Source of the DNA: Burkholderiales bacterium
Lineage (GTDB): Bacteria > Pseudomonadota > Gammaproteobacteria > Burkholderiales > Burkholderiaceae_C
DNA: 33,355 nt
Reading direction: 5' to 3'
NCBI GenBank assembly: GCA_028864885.1
Contig: JAGWLR010000035.1
Location: 1 to 33,355 of the forward strand
This document shows positions 17,361 through 25,381 of this stretch, piece by piece. The notes beneath the pieces were generated by a model. The model did not search any database. It was not told where the DNA came from and was given only the letters and a program-made list of their open reading frames with translations. Every line of letters begins with the position of its first letter. Position 1 is the stretch's first letter. Made by a program: the position numbers and the translations under genes.

Positions 17361-17780
17361 TCACTTGTGACGCGGATTGAAAGTTCGGTCCAACCAGCCA
17401 CCCAACAGCATCGCGGGAACAAACAACCAGACTTCTGAGTTGCCCGACAACATCGAAGCAATAGCGGGCCCTGGGCAATAGCCGGTCAGGCCCCAGCCTA
17501 CGCCGAAGATGCCAGCCCCCAGCAAGAGCTTGCGATCGACCACCACCGCGCTAGGCAAAAAGAAGCGCCCGGTCAGCCAGGGCTTGCGCATCTTGGGTAC
17601 CCACGCGAAAGCAGCCAGTGAAACAAGCACGGCGCTGCCCATCACAAAAGCCAGGGTCGGATCCCAGTGCCCCAGGATGTCCAGGAAATCTTGGACCCGA
17701 ACAGGATTGGTCATACCCGCCAAGGCGAGCCCTGCGCCAAAAAGCGCGCCCGCGATCAGGCAAACGAATAGCTTGAGCAT
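17361..17780 (-). CDS. YeeE/YedE family sulfur-transport protein, C-terminal half type (DUF6691)
   Basis: 139 residues and about four membrane spans (LFVCLIAGALFGAGLALAG at the start; FVMGSAVLVSLAAFAW; LLLGAGIFGVGWGLTGYCPG). The GWGLTGYCPGPA motif with its cysteine is the signature of the second half of YeeE-type thiosulfate/sulfur carriers. It is encoded with its partner half 10 bp upstream. In related bacteria such paired half-proteins (PmpA/PmpB type) move sulfur compounds for sulfide or thiosulfate handling. I prefer ATG at 17780 (MLKLFVCL) because AAGAGG lies 6 nt upstream; TTG at 17786 is possible. The last gene of the run that starts with the GMC oxidoreductase. Confidence 0.88.
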   Translation of the reverse strand: MLKLFVCLIAGALFGAGLALAGMTNPVRVQDFLDILGHWDPTLAFVMGSAVLVSLAAFAWVPKMRKPWLTGRFFLPSAVVVDRKLLLGAGIFGVGWGLTGYCPGPAIASMLSGNSEVWLFVPAMLLGGWLDRTFNPRHK

Positions 17781-17790
17781 CTTCAACCTC

Positions 17791-18240
17791 TTAACTGGCG
17801 ATGAGGTGGCGAACCACCCAGACCGTCAGGCCTCCGGTCACCATGAACGTGGCCGTGGCCACCAACGAACGCAGGGAACGACGCCCCAAGCCGCAAACGC
17901 CATGACCACTGGTGCAGCCATTGCCCATGGACGTGCCATACCCCACCAGCAAGCCGCCCACGACGAACACCCAAGGGTGAACTGCGCGAGGAGAAAACTG
18001 CCCATAGCCCAACTGAAAGCAAACGGTGGCGCCGATCACCATGCCGCCCAGAAACACCGCCCGCCATGCGGCTTCTTGCATCAAGCCTGCTCGAACGCTG
18101 GACAACATGCCATGCGCCATGTTGCTGATACCGGCGATGCGGCCCATCGCAAAAAGAAGGATCGCTGCAGACAAGCCGATCAGCAGTCCCCCCGCCAGCG
18201 CCTGCAGCACAGAGGTCAAAGTCAACACAAAACTACCCAA
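17791..18240 (-). CDS. YeeE/YedE family sulfur-transport protein, N-terminal half type
   Basis: 149 residues, four hydrophobic spans. The conserved GNGCTSGHGVCGLGRRSLRS segment (about residues 106-125) with two cysteines is the YeeE/YedE sulfur-relay motif, and FAMGRIAGISNM near residue 30 is also family-typical. It pairs with the downstream half-protein to make a complete carrier. The start is uncertain: TTG at 18240 opens the frame (TTG-GGT-AGT-TTT); a GTG four codons later is an alternative; no strong ribosome site is visible for either. It follows the GMC oxidoreductase gene by 42 bp on the same strand, but the functions do not obviously connect. Confidence 0.86.
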   Translation of the reverse strand: MGSFVLTLTSVLQALAGGLLIGLSAAILLFAMGRIAGISNMAHGMLSSVRAGLMQEAAWRAVFLGGMVIGATVCFQLGYGQFSPRAVHPWVFVVGGLLVGYGTSMGNGCTSGHGVCGLGRRSLRSLVATATFMVTGGLTVWVVRHLIAS

Positions 18241-18282
18241 TCACGTGTTGGAAAACCCTCAATGATGACACGTCTGGCGAAA

Positions 18283-19812
18283 TCAAAAAAACTGCATGGC
18301 GCGCTCGGCCATGGCCGTGATCGTCAGGCTGGGGTTGACGCCCACGTTGGCGGGAATCGCCGACGCATCAATGACATACAGACCCGGGTAGCCAAAGACC
18401 TCGTGCCGCTCGTCGATCACGCCGTGCTCAGGCGTCGAGGCCATCACGGCGCCGCCAAGAACATGCGCTGTCACAGACATGTTGCCGATCGACTCGAGCA
18501 AGGTGTTACCTGCAACCCCACCGCTGACTGACGCGTAGGTTTGAATCACGGTTTGCGCCTGTTCCAAATACGCGGGGGGACGCCGGCCCCCTTTGGGCAC
18601 ATGCGATTGCAAAACCCAGCCACCAAGTTTCCATGCGGAACGTCGGTAACTCATCGAGAGCTGGCTGTCGTCCGGCTTCATGGCCAGCAGCACGGTGGTT
18701 CGGTCTGCCCAAGCGCGCCCTGTTCGCATGGAGGCAGTAGACCGGGCGGGATGACTCAAGAACCTCGATACCGACTTGAAAGCCCGCCGCCAGGGAACCG
18801 GATCGCTCACAAAATCGCCTACCTGCCAACGCAGCACACGATGCACGGGCGAGAAGCGGTTTTGGTGAACGTGCAGATCATCCAGATAGAAGTGCGAGGA
18901 GATGGTGGTGCCGTGGCGCAAACCTTGCACCGACGGGGGATGAGTCACCGCAGCGATCGTTTCGCAATTGGTGCGAACGTGTTGGCCCAATGCACCCGAC
19001 AAACGCGGCAAGGTGCGATGGCGGTCTCGACAGGCCATGAGCAACTCAAGCGTGCCCACCACCCCGGCTGACACAATGACCTTGTGAGCACTCAGCGACT
19101 CCTGCGTGCCACGGCGCCCTGGTGCGTGCAGACTCAAACGGTAACCGCCCGATGGAATCGGCGCGATCATGGCCACCCGCCGCTCGCTCAGAATCTTCAC
19201 CCCCAACTGCTGCGCCTGATGCAAATAGTTTTTGTCGAGCGAATTCTTGGCCCCAACCGCACAGCCACTGGTGCAATTGCCGCAAAAGGTGCAACCCGGT
19301 CTTGTCCCGTCCGAATCGCCAAAGTGGATGGCCTGGGGTACGGGGCCAAAGCGCTCGGGTACGCCCAGTTTGCCCGCCGTTTGCTGCAACCAGGTATCTT
19401 GCAGGCCATGGTGGGGATTCACGGTCATGCCCAGCATGTTCTGGGCTGTCCGCAGATGTGGGGCCAGTTCGACACGCCAATCACGTGGCGCCAGGTGCTG
19501 CCAGGCCGGATCCCTATAAAAGCCCTCCTGAGGCTCAAGCAGCACAGCGGCAAAGACGATGCTGCCCCCTCCGACCCCAATGCCTCGCACCAGGCTGACA
19601 TGCCGAAAGAAGTCCTGCGCGAAGAAACCTTTCAGACCCAGACCAGGCTGCCACAAGAAGCGCGTTGGCTGGTGCGCTGCCGCCTGCATCTCCTCGGGTT
19701 GGATCCAACGCCCCTGCTCAATCACGGCCACGCGATGGCCCTTTTGCGCTGCACGCAAAGCCGCGACCGAACCACCAAATCCGCTGCCAATGACCAGAAC
19801 ATCGAAATCCAC
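18283..19812 (-). CDS. GMC-family FAD-dependent oxidoreductase (cholesterol-oxidase-like) with Cys-rich motif
   Basis: 509 residues. FAD loop IGSGFGGSVAA (8-18), a second flavin motif GIGVGGGSIVFAAV (77-90), and the C-terminal GMC signature region VIDASAIPANVGVNPSLTITAMAERAM. The family oxidises alcohols, including sterols and terpenoid or long-chain alcohols. Four cysteines at 174, 177, 180 and 184 (C-x2-C-x2-C-x3-C in CTFCGNCTSGCAVGAKN) form a ferredoxin-like pattern. The start is GTG at 19812 with AGAGGG upstream; there is no signal peptide. It lies 18 bp after the acyl-CoA ligase, so it is probably the last pathway gene of the atu-like operon. A role in the first oxidation of an alcohol substrate is an inference from position. 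Confidence 0.88.
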   Translation of the reverse strand: MDFDVLVIGSGFGGSVAALRAAQKGHRVAVIEQGRWIQPEEMQAAAHQPTRFLWQPGLGLKGFFAQDFFRHVSLVRGIGVGGGSIVFAAVLLEPQEGFYRDPAWQHLAPRDWRVELAPHLRTAQNMLGMTVNPHHGLQDTWLQQTAGKLGVPERFGPVPQAIHFGDSDGTRPGCTFCGNCTSGCAVGAKNSLDKNYLHQAQQLGVKILSERRVAMIAPIPSGGYRLSLHAPGRRGTQESLSAHKVIVSAGVVGTLELLMACRDRHRTLPRLSGALGQHVRTNCETIAAVTHPPSVQGLRHGTTISSHFYLDDLHVHQNRFSPVHRVLRWQVGDFVSDPVPWRRAFKSVSRFLSHPARSTASMRTGRAWADRTTVLLAMKPDDSQLSMSYRRSAWKLGGWVLQSHVPKGGRRPPAYLEQAQTVIQTYASVSGGVAGNTLLESIGNMSVTAHVLGGAVMASTPEHGVIDERHEVFGYPGLYVIDASAIPANVGVNPSLTITAMAERAMQFF

Positions 19813-19830
19813 GGCAGCCCTCTCGCTTGA

Positions 19831-21684
19831 TCAGTCTTGGTACAGGCTGTCGACCACGTCTTTGTAGCGTTCCAACACCACCTTGCGCTTGACCTTCATC
19901 GTCGGCGTCAACTCGCCCGATTCGATCGACAAGGACTTGGGCAGCACGGTGAACTTGCGAATGTTGGCCACACGAGCATGCCGACTGTTGACGTGATCCA
20001 CTCCCTTTTGCAACTCAGCCAACACCGTGGGATGTTGGTGCAGGTTGTCGCCGCTGAGTTGATGCTGCCGTGCGAAGTCAGCGAGCGCATCTGGCATCAA
20101 GGTGAGCATGGCGGTGAGGTAATGGCGTCCGTCGCCGCACACCACTGCGTGCTCTACCAGATGGGTGTTCATCAAATCGGCTTCGATGTTGGCCGGCGAG
20201 ATGTTCTTGCCACCCGAGGTGATCAACAAATCCTTTTTGCGACCGGTGATGTAGAGGTAGCCGTCTTCATCCATGTGCCCCAGGTCACCCGAGGCCAGCC
20301 AGCCATTGATCAAGGCCTCGGCCGTGCCGGCGGGATTGCCTGCGTAGCCTTTGAAGACATGCGGGCCGCGAACGAAAATCTCTCCGTCGTCGGCGATCCG
20401 AATCTCAGCGCCCTCGACGGGGCGCCCCACTGAGCCTAGGCGGGTTGCGCCAGGAACGCTCAAGGTCGTCGCACCGCAGCTTTCAGACTGGCCGTACACC
20501 TCGCGGATGACCATGTCCAGCCCCGTGAAGAACTTGAGCATTTCGGCTGAAATGGGGGCTGCACCGGTGGCCAGCATATGAGCCTGATCCAGACCAATGG
20601 CCGCCTTGACCTTTCGCAGAATCAAGGTATCCGCTACCGTCTTCTTCAAACTGGACCAGGCGCCCGGCATCTCGCCGCTGAGCTTGGCATCATGCCAATC
20701 ACGCGCGGTACCCAGCGCCCACTTTGCCAGGTTCGCTTTGGGGCCTGTGGCGGATTCGAGTTTGGCCTCGATTGCGGCATGCATCTTTTCCCAGACGCGG
20801 GGCACGCCGAAGAAAATCGTGGGCCGCACCTCTTTCAGATGCTCGCTGAGTTCTTCCAGAGAGCGAGCGAAATACACAGGGAATCCGGCGAGCGCCGGAT
20901 TGTGAACACTGATCATCTGCTCGGCCACGTGGGCCAAGGGCAGATAGGAAATGACGCGTTGATCGGCATTGGCTCCGAGCGATCCACACAGTGATTGGGC
21001 GCTCCAGGACAAATTGGCATGGGTCAGCTCCACCGCTTTCGATGGCCCCGTGGTGCCCGATGTGTAGATGTAGGTGCCCGGATGCTCTGGCTGGATGCCC
21101 TGCAAGCGTTCGTCAACTCTCTTTTGTAAAGAGTGATCGCCCATCGCAAGGAAGTCATCCCAACTGATGGTGTCGCCAACCGAGCGTTTGCCGTCCTTCA
21201 TGCGGACCACGTGCTTGAGATGGGTCAGCCCCGGACGCAGCGCTGCCAGCTTGGCATACCGATCTTCGTTTTCGATCAGCAACACCGGGCTTTGCGAGTG
21301 ATTGAGGATGTACTCGACCTCCTGGGTCGAGCTGGTCCAGTAGATCCCGGCGGGCACGGCCCCGATCACCATGGCTGCCATGTCCATGACTGACCACTCT
21401 GGGCGATTGAAGCCCAGGATGCAAACGATCTGACCCGGCTGCACGCCCAGTGCCACCAAGGCACGGGCAGCCGTCAACACCTGATCGGCGTAGTCGCCCC
21501 AAGTGGTGGGCTGCCAGCCAGATTCCGTGCGAACGAAATAGCCCGGACGATCGGCATACCGCGCTGCGGTGCGCAAAAAGCGGGCTGGGGTCGACATGAA
21601 CCCCGCCGCTGACGCAGGCGTTTCATTGAAACGCTGCCGGTCTTGCTCAGGCGGCAAGGCCTTCAACAACGCTGGTTGCGCCAT
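19831..21684 (-). CDS. AMP-dependent acyl-CoA synthetase (long-chain/bubblegum type, AtuH-like position)
   Basis: 617 residues. ANL-superfamily enzyme that adenylates a carboxylic acid and makes its CoA thioester. P-loop YTSGTTGPSK (207-216), EVYGQSESCG (A5), GEIFVRGPHVFKGY, ASGDLGHMDEDGYLYITGRKKDLLITSGGKNISP (A7-A8) and PTMKVKRK (A10 with the catalytic Lys) are all present. Length and motifs match the ACSBG/FadD15 group that acts on long-chain or branched acids. Start ATG at 21684 lies inside the end of the BKACE gene (38-nt overlap), with GGAGAC upstream. In the atu cluster of Pseudomonas an acyl-CoA synthetase (AtuH) is the last gene, so citronellate/geranate-like acids are plausible substrates here. 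Confidence 0.92.
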   Translation of the reverse strand: MAQPALLKALPPEQDRQRFNETPASAAGFMSTPARFLRTAARYADRPGYFVRTESGWQPTTWGDYADQVLTAARALVALGVQPGQIVCILGFNRPEWSVMDMAAMVIGAVPAGIYWTSSTQEVEYILNHSQSPVLLIENEDRYAKLAALRPGLTHLKHVVRMKDGKRSVGDTISWDDFLAMGDHSLQKRVDERLQGIQPEHPGTYIYTSGTTGPSKAVELTHANLSWSAQSLCGSLGANADQRVISYLPLAHVAEQMISVHNPALAGFPVYFARSLEELSEHLKEVRPTIFFGVPRVWEKMHAAIEAKLESATGPKANLAKWALGTARDWHDAKLSGEMPGAWSSLKKTVADTLILRKVKAAIGLDQAHMLATGAAPISAEMLKFFTGLDMVIREVYGQSESCGATTLSVPGATRLGSVGRPVEGAEIRIADDGEIFVRGPHVFKGYAGNPAGTAEALINGWLASGDLGHMDEDGYLYITGRKKDLLITSGGKNISPANIEADLMNTHLVEHAVVCGDGRHYLTAMLTLMPDALADFARQHQLSGDNLHQHPTVLAELQKGVDHVNSRHARVANIRKFTVLPKSLSIESGELTPTMKVKRKVVLERYKDVVDSLYQD

Positions 21685-22567
21685 GCTTGTCTCCTGCTTG
21701 TAGACCGAGGATCTCGCGAGCTTCTGCGGGAGAAGCGATCTCGCGACCGGCGTTGCGGGCGCACTGAGCCAGCGCTTCGATCAGTTGGCCGTTGCCGCTG
21801 GTGCGCTCGCCATTGGGCAGGTAGAAGGTGTCTTCCACCCCAGTGCGCAGCATGCCGCCCAAATCAGCGGTAGCTTGATGCACTGGCCAGATTTCCTGGC
21901 GGCCAATCAGCGTGGTTTGCCACACTGCACCGGGTTCACGGTACTTGATGAGCAGCTTGAGCAAATCGGCATCGACTGGCATGCCGGAGGCGACCCCCAT
22001 CACGAAGTTGTACTCGAGGTGATCGGTCATGCCGTTCTTTTTGTACATACCGACCGACCGAACGATGCCGACGTCAAAGCATTCGAACTCCGGGTTGGTG
22101 CCAACTTCCTTCATGACATCGAGCATGGCCTTGACCTTGTCGACCTGGTTGTCGAACAGCATGGGCGGCCACGCCCAGTTGCCATCGTCCTTGATCTTCA
22201 GATAGTTGAGGCTGCCGGCATTGCAGGCCGCGATTTCAGGGCGAACGCGACGAATGCAGGCAACAGGCCCAGAGATGTCTTTGCCGATCACGCCGGTGGT
22301 GAGGTTGATGATCACACCGGGGCAGGCTTCGCGGATCGCGATGTCAACCTCAGCCGCAACCTGGGGATCCCAGCTGGGCAAATGCCCCATGCCGTCGATC
22401 TGCTGGCGCAGGTGAACGTGCATGATCGAGGCGCCAGCGTCATACGCCTCGCGAGCCGCCGCGGCCATTTCCTTGGGCGTAACCGGGACGGGGTGCTGCT
22501 TGGGATTCGTCAGCACGCCGGTCAGGGCGCACGTCAAGATCGCCTTTTCTTTCAGGTTGTTGCTCAT
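21647..22567 (-). CDS. DUF849 beta-keto acid cleavage enzyme (BKACE)
   Basis: 306 residues. The family (prototype Kce, 3-keto-5-aminohexanoate cleavage enzyme) reacts a beta-keto acid with acetyl-CoA to give acetoacetate and a new acyl-CoA. Metal ligands are recognisable: His50 and His52 in IMHVHLR, and Glu245 in RTGVEDTFYLPNG. Arg54 of the motif is kept, but the residue after it is Gln where Asp is usual. The C-terminus GREIASPAEAREILGL is the family hallmark. Start ATG at 22567 shares its A with the TGA of the carboxylase alpha gene; AAGGAG lies 5 nt upstream (an ATG 3 nt earlier is possible). Its place inside an atu-like operon, where a lyase would be expected, is unusual; the substrate is unknown. 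Confidence 0.92.
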   Translation of the reverse strand: MSNNLKEKAILTCALTGVLTNPKQHPVPVTPKEMAAAAREAYDAGASIMHVHLRQQIDGMGHLPSWDPQVAAEVDIAIREACPGVIINLTTGVIGKDISGPVACIRRVRPEIAACNAGSLNYLKIKDDGNWAWPPMLFDNQVDKVKAMLDVMKEVGTNPEFECFDVGIVRSVGMYKKNGMTDHLEYNFVMGVASGMPVDADLLKLLIKYREPGAVWQTTLIGRQEIWPVHQATADLGGMLRTGVEDTFYLPNGERTSGNGQLIEALAQCARNAGREIASPAEAREILGLQAGDKHGATSVVEGLAA

Positions 22568-24561
22568 CATGACTCCTTCGCTTCCGTTTCGATCAGTTCC
22601 AACTCGACGATCAAGGCTTGTGCTTGCACCTGATCGCCCGGCGAGCCGGACACTGCTTTCACCACGCCCGGCGCTTGCGCACAGAGCCACATTTCCATCT
22701 TCATCGCTTCCACACTGACCAACTGCTGACCAGCTTCGACGCGATCGCCCTCCTTCACCAGAACCTGCGCGATCACCCCTGCAACAGGCGACACCGCCCG
22801 ACGTGGATCGTTGGCCTGGTCCAGTGAAGGCCAAGGCGACACTTCATTGAACACAAAGGTGGCGGCGTTCATCACCAGATGCAGGTGTTCCCCAGCCCAA
22901 ACAGCCAGCACCTTCTTTCGCACGCCATCCAGCTCGTAACGCAGCGTGCCGCCGGTCTGGTGATCTTCGTGATTCAGGATGCGCAAGAGGCTCACTGCCG
23001 CATCGCCCTTGAGCTCAACTCGAACCGAGCCGTCCGCGGCAGGCGTCACACGGGTGGCGTGAATCTCACCGTCCACACACAACTTCAAATCGTAGGCAGC
23101 CACGCTGGCCGAGCGAACTTGATCTGCAGAGCCCGCTCGGCGCGTCGCAAATGCGGCTGCGGCAACCAGAATCGCCTCACGCGGCGCAACGGGGCGCTGC
23201 ATGATCGGCTGAGACTCTTCGAGCCACTGATCGATCAGCGTGGTGGTCATCTGCCCCTTGCGGAAGGCTTCGTGGTCGACCAGATCACGCAGGAATCGGG
23301 CATTGTTCTTCAAGCCCAACAAAGGCGCGTCATCCAGCACCGCCATCAGGCGGCGGATCGCATCATCCCGGTCGCGGCCATGCACGATGAGCTTGGCCAC
23401 CATGGCGTCGTAGAATGGGGTGACCTCTCCGCCCTCACGGATGCCATCGTCGATGCGCACGCCTTCGTACAAAGCCCGCTCTGGACGCCACCACACGATG
23501 GGCCCCGTTTGTGGCGCAAAGCCACTGTAGGGATCCTCGGCATACAAGCGCGCCTCGATGGCGTGGCCACTGAGGGTGATGTCCGATTGCTTGACAGGCA
23601 AGGGTTGCCCTGCTGCCACGCGCAACTGCCATTCGACCAGATCGAATCCCGAGATCAGCTCGGTCACAGGGTGCTCCACCTGCAACCGGGTGTTCATTTC
23701 CAGGAAGTAGTAGTTGAGCTTGTCGTCAACGATGAACTCGATCGTGCCCGCGCCTCGGTACCCCACCGCCAAAGCCGCGGCCACGGCATCCTTGCCCATG
23801 CTGGCGCGCATCTCAGGGCTCACCACGGGGGACGGCGCTTCTTCGATCACCTTTTGCCGACGCCGCTGGGCGGTGCAATCGCGCTCACCAACATAGACCG
23901 CGTTGCCGTGCGCATCCGCAAACACCTGGATTTCGATGTGGCGCCCATTGAGAATCAGGCGCTCTAGCATCAAGGTGCCATCACCAAAGGCGCTTTGCGC
24001 TTCACGTCTGGCGCTGACAATGGCCTGCGCCAGATCGGCATGCTTATGCACCAGGCGCATGCCGCGGCCGCCGCCACCACTCACGGCCTTCACCAGCAAG
24101 GGGTAGCCCAAACGCTCGGCCTCGGCCATCAGTCGCTCGTCGCTTTGATCTTCGCCCAAGTAGCCAGGCGCGGTCGGCACCTTGGCCTCGATCATGCGCG
24201 CCTTGGCCCCTGCCTTGTCGCCCATGACACGAATCGCCTCGGGCGGCGGGCCGATAAAAATCAAGCCTGCGTCTGCACAGGCTTGCGCAAAGCCGGCGTT
24301 TTCCGACAGGAAGCCGTAACCCGGGTGAATGGCATTCGCCCCGGTCTGCTTGGCCACCTCGATGAGGCGGTCTGCGCGCAAATACGACTCGGACGCTGGC
24401 GCCGGGCCAATACAAGCAGCTTCGTCTGCCAGATCGACATGGGGCGCACGAGCGTCGGCCTCGGAATAGACGGCAACGGTTCGATACCCAAGCTTGCGAG
24501 CGGTGCGAATGACACGGCAAGCGATCTCGCCGCGGTTGGCGATCAGAATCTTCTTGATCAC
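22567..24561 (-). CDS. Acyl-CoA carboxylase alpha subunit (biotin carboxylase + biotinyl domain), AtuF/LiuD-like
   Basis: 664 residues. Biotin carboxylase N-domain (KKILIANRGEIACRVIRTA), ATP-grasp core with the glycine-rich loop AVSGGGGRGMRLV and FLEMNTRLQVEHPVTE, and a C-terminal biotinyl domain with VEAMKME; Lys621 would carry biotin. It carboxylates biotin with bicarbonate and ATP, and the beta subunit passes the carboxyl to the acyl-CoA. Length and layout suit methylcrotonyl-CoA or geranyl-CoA carboxylase alpha chains. I chose GTG at 24561, with CAGGAG 8 nt upstream and 2 bp after the hydratase stop, because the family begins exactly here; the open frame upstream lies in the hydratase gene. 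In the atu cluster this is the atuF position. Confidence 0.93.
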   Translation of the reverse strand: MIKKILIANRGEIACRVIRTARKLGYRTVAVYSEADARAPHVDLADEAACIGPAPASESYLRADRLIEVAKQTGANAIHPGYGFLSENAGFAQACADAGLIFIGPPPEAIRVMGDKAGAKARMIEAKVPTAPGYLGEDQSDERLMAEAERLGYPLLVKAVSGGGGRGMRLVHKHADLAQAIVSARREAQSAFGDGTLMLERLILNGRHIEIQVFADAHGNAVYVGERDCTAQRRRQKVIEEAPSPVVSPEMRASMGKDAVAAALAVGYRGAGTIEFIVDDKLNYYFLEMNTRLQVEHPVTELISGFDLVEWQLRVAAGQPLPVKQSDITLSGHAIEARLYAEDPYSGFAPQTGPIVWWRPERALYEGVRIDDGIREGGEVTPFYDAMVAKLIVHGRDRDDAIRRLMAVLDDAPLLGLKNNARFLRDLVDHEAFRKGQMTTTLIDQWLEESQPIMQRPVAPREAILVAAAAFATRRAGSADQVRSASVAAYDLKLCVDGEIHATRVTPAADGSVRVELKGDAAVSLLRILNHEDHQTGGTLRYELDGVRKKVLAVWAGEHLHLVMNAATFVFNEVSPWPSLDQANDPRRAVSPVAGVIAQVLVKEGDRVEAGQQLVSVEAMKMEMWLCAQAPGVVKAVSGSPGDQVQAQALIVELELIETEAKES

Positions 24562-24563
24562 GT

Positions 24564-25379
24564 TCAGGACTCCTGGGGGACCCAGTTGGGCTTGCGCTTT
24601 TGCATGAAGGCGGCTGTGCCCTCCTGCCCTTCGGCGCTTTGAATGGCTTGAGAGAACAACTGAGCTGCGTCGTCGATCAGCCCTTGAGGGGCCTCCAGCC
24701 GAGCCCGAGCGAGCAGCTTCTTGGTGGTGGCAATGGCCCCCGGGGCGCAAGCCAGCATCCGATCAATCACTTGTTTGATGGCCGTGTTCAGTGATTCGGC
24801 GTCCGCATGCACTTCGTGCACCAAGCGAATGGCCAAGGCTTCCGCCGCCTCGACCTTGCCACCCGTCACCGCCAGCCGCTTGGCCTCGGCATACCCGATT
24901 CGTTCAACCAGGAAGGGGGCAATCTGTGCGGGCACCACACCCAGAGACGTTTCTGGCAAACGGAAGACCACGTTGTTCATGGCCAGGGTCACATCCGACA
25001 CACAGGCCAGGCCGAAGCCACCGCCCATGACCGAGCCTTCCAGCACCGTGATGATGGGCAAGGGCGAGCGTGCATAAGCCAGACACAGGCGACCGAATTT
25101 GGCATTGACCTCGGCCATGGCGTCTTTGTCGCCAGCAGCCATCTTCATGCGGGCTTGAGCCATGTCGCCGATGTCACCACCGGCACAAAAATGGCCACCC
25201 TGCCCGCGAACCACCACCACACGCACCGACGCGTCGGCTTCCGCGCCGCCCAGTACATCAGTCAGCTCGCCGACCATGTCCAGCGACATGGCATTGCGAA
25301 CCTCCGGGCGATTCAGCGTGATGGTCAACACCCCTGCGGTGTGATCCAGCAGCAGAGTTTTGAGCTGCGTCTGGGCCAT
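24564..25379 (-). CDS. Enoyl-CoA hydratase/isomerase family protein, AtuE/LiuC-like
   Basis: 271 residues, a crotonase. Oxyanion-hole segments HFCAGGDIGDM and GSVMGGGFGLACVSD are clear. The usual first acidic catalytic residue of GGGxEL is Gly here (GGGFGL), while the second Glu (RLPETSLGVVP) is kept. The expected role, from the atu/liu gene order, is hydration of a 3-substituted glutaconyl-CoA made by the carboxylase. I prefer ATG at 25379 (MAQTQLKTLLL); a GTG at 25385 overlapping the dehydrogenase stop is the alternative and has GAAGG closer. The gene is sandwiched with almost no spacing between the dehydrogenase and carboxylase alpha genes, a sign of a single transcript. Confidence 0.91.
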   Translation of the reverse strand: MAQTQLKTLLLDHTAGVLTITLNRPEVRNAMSLDMVGELTDVLGGAEADASVRVVVVRGQGGHFCAGGDIGDMAQARMKMAAGDKDAMAEVNAKFGRLCLAYARSPLPIITVLEGSVMGGGFGLACVSDVTLAMNNVVFRLPETSLGVVPAQIAPFLVERIGYAEAKRLAVTGGKVEAAEALAIRLVHEVHADAESLNTAIKQVIDRMLACAPGAIATTKKLLARARLEAPQGLIDDAAQLFSQAIQSAEGQEGTAAFMQKRKPNWVPQES

Positions 25380-25381
25380 GA

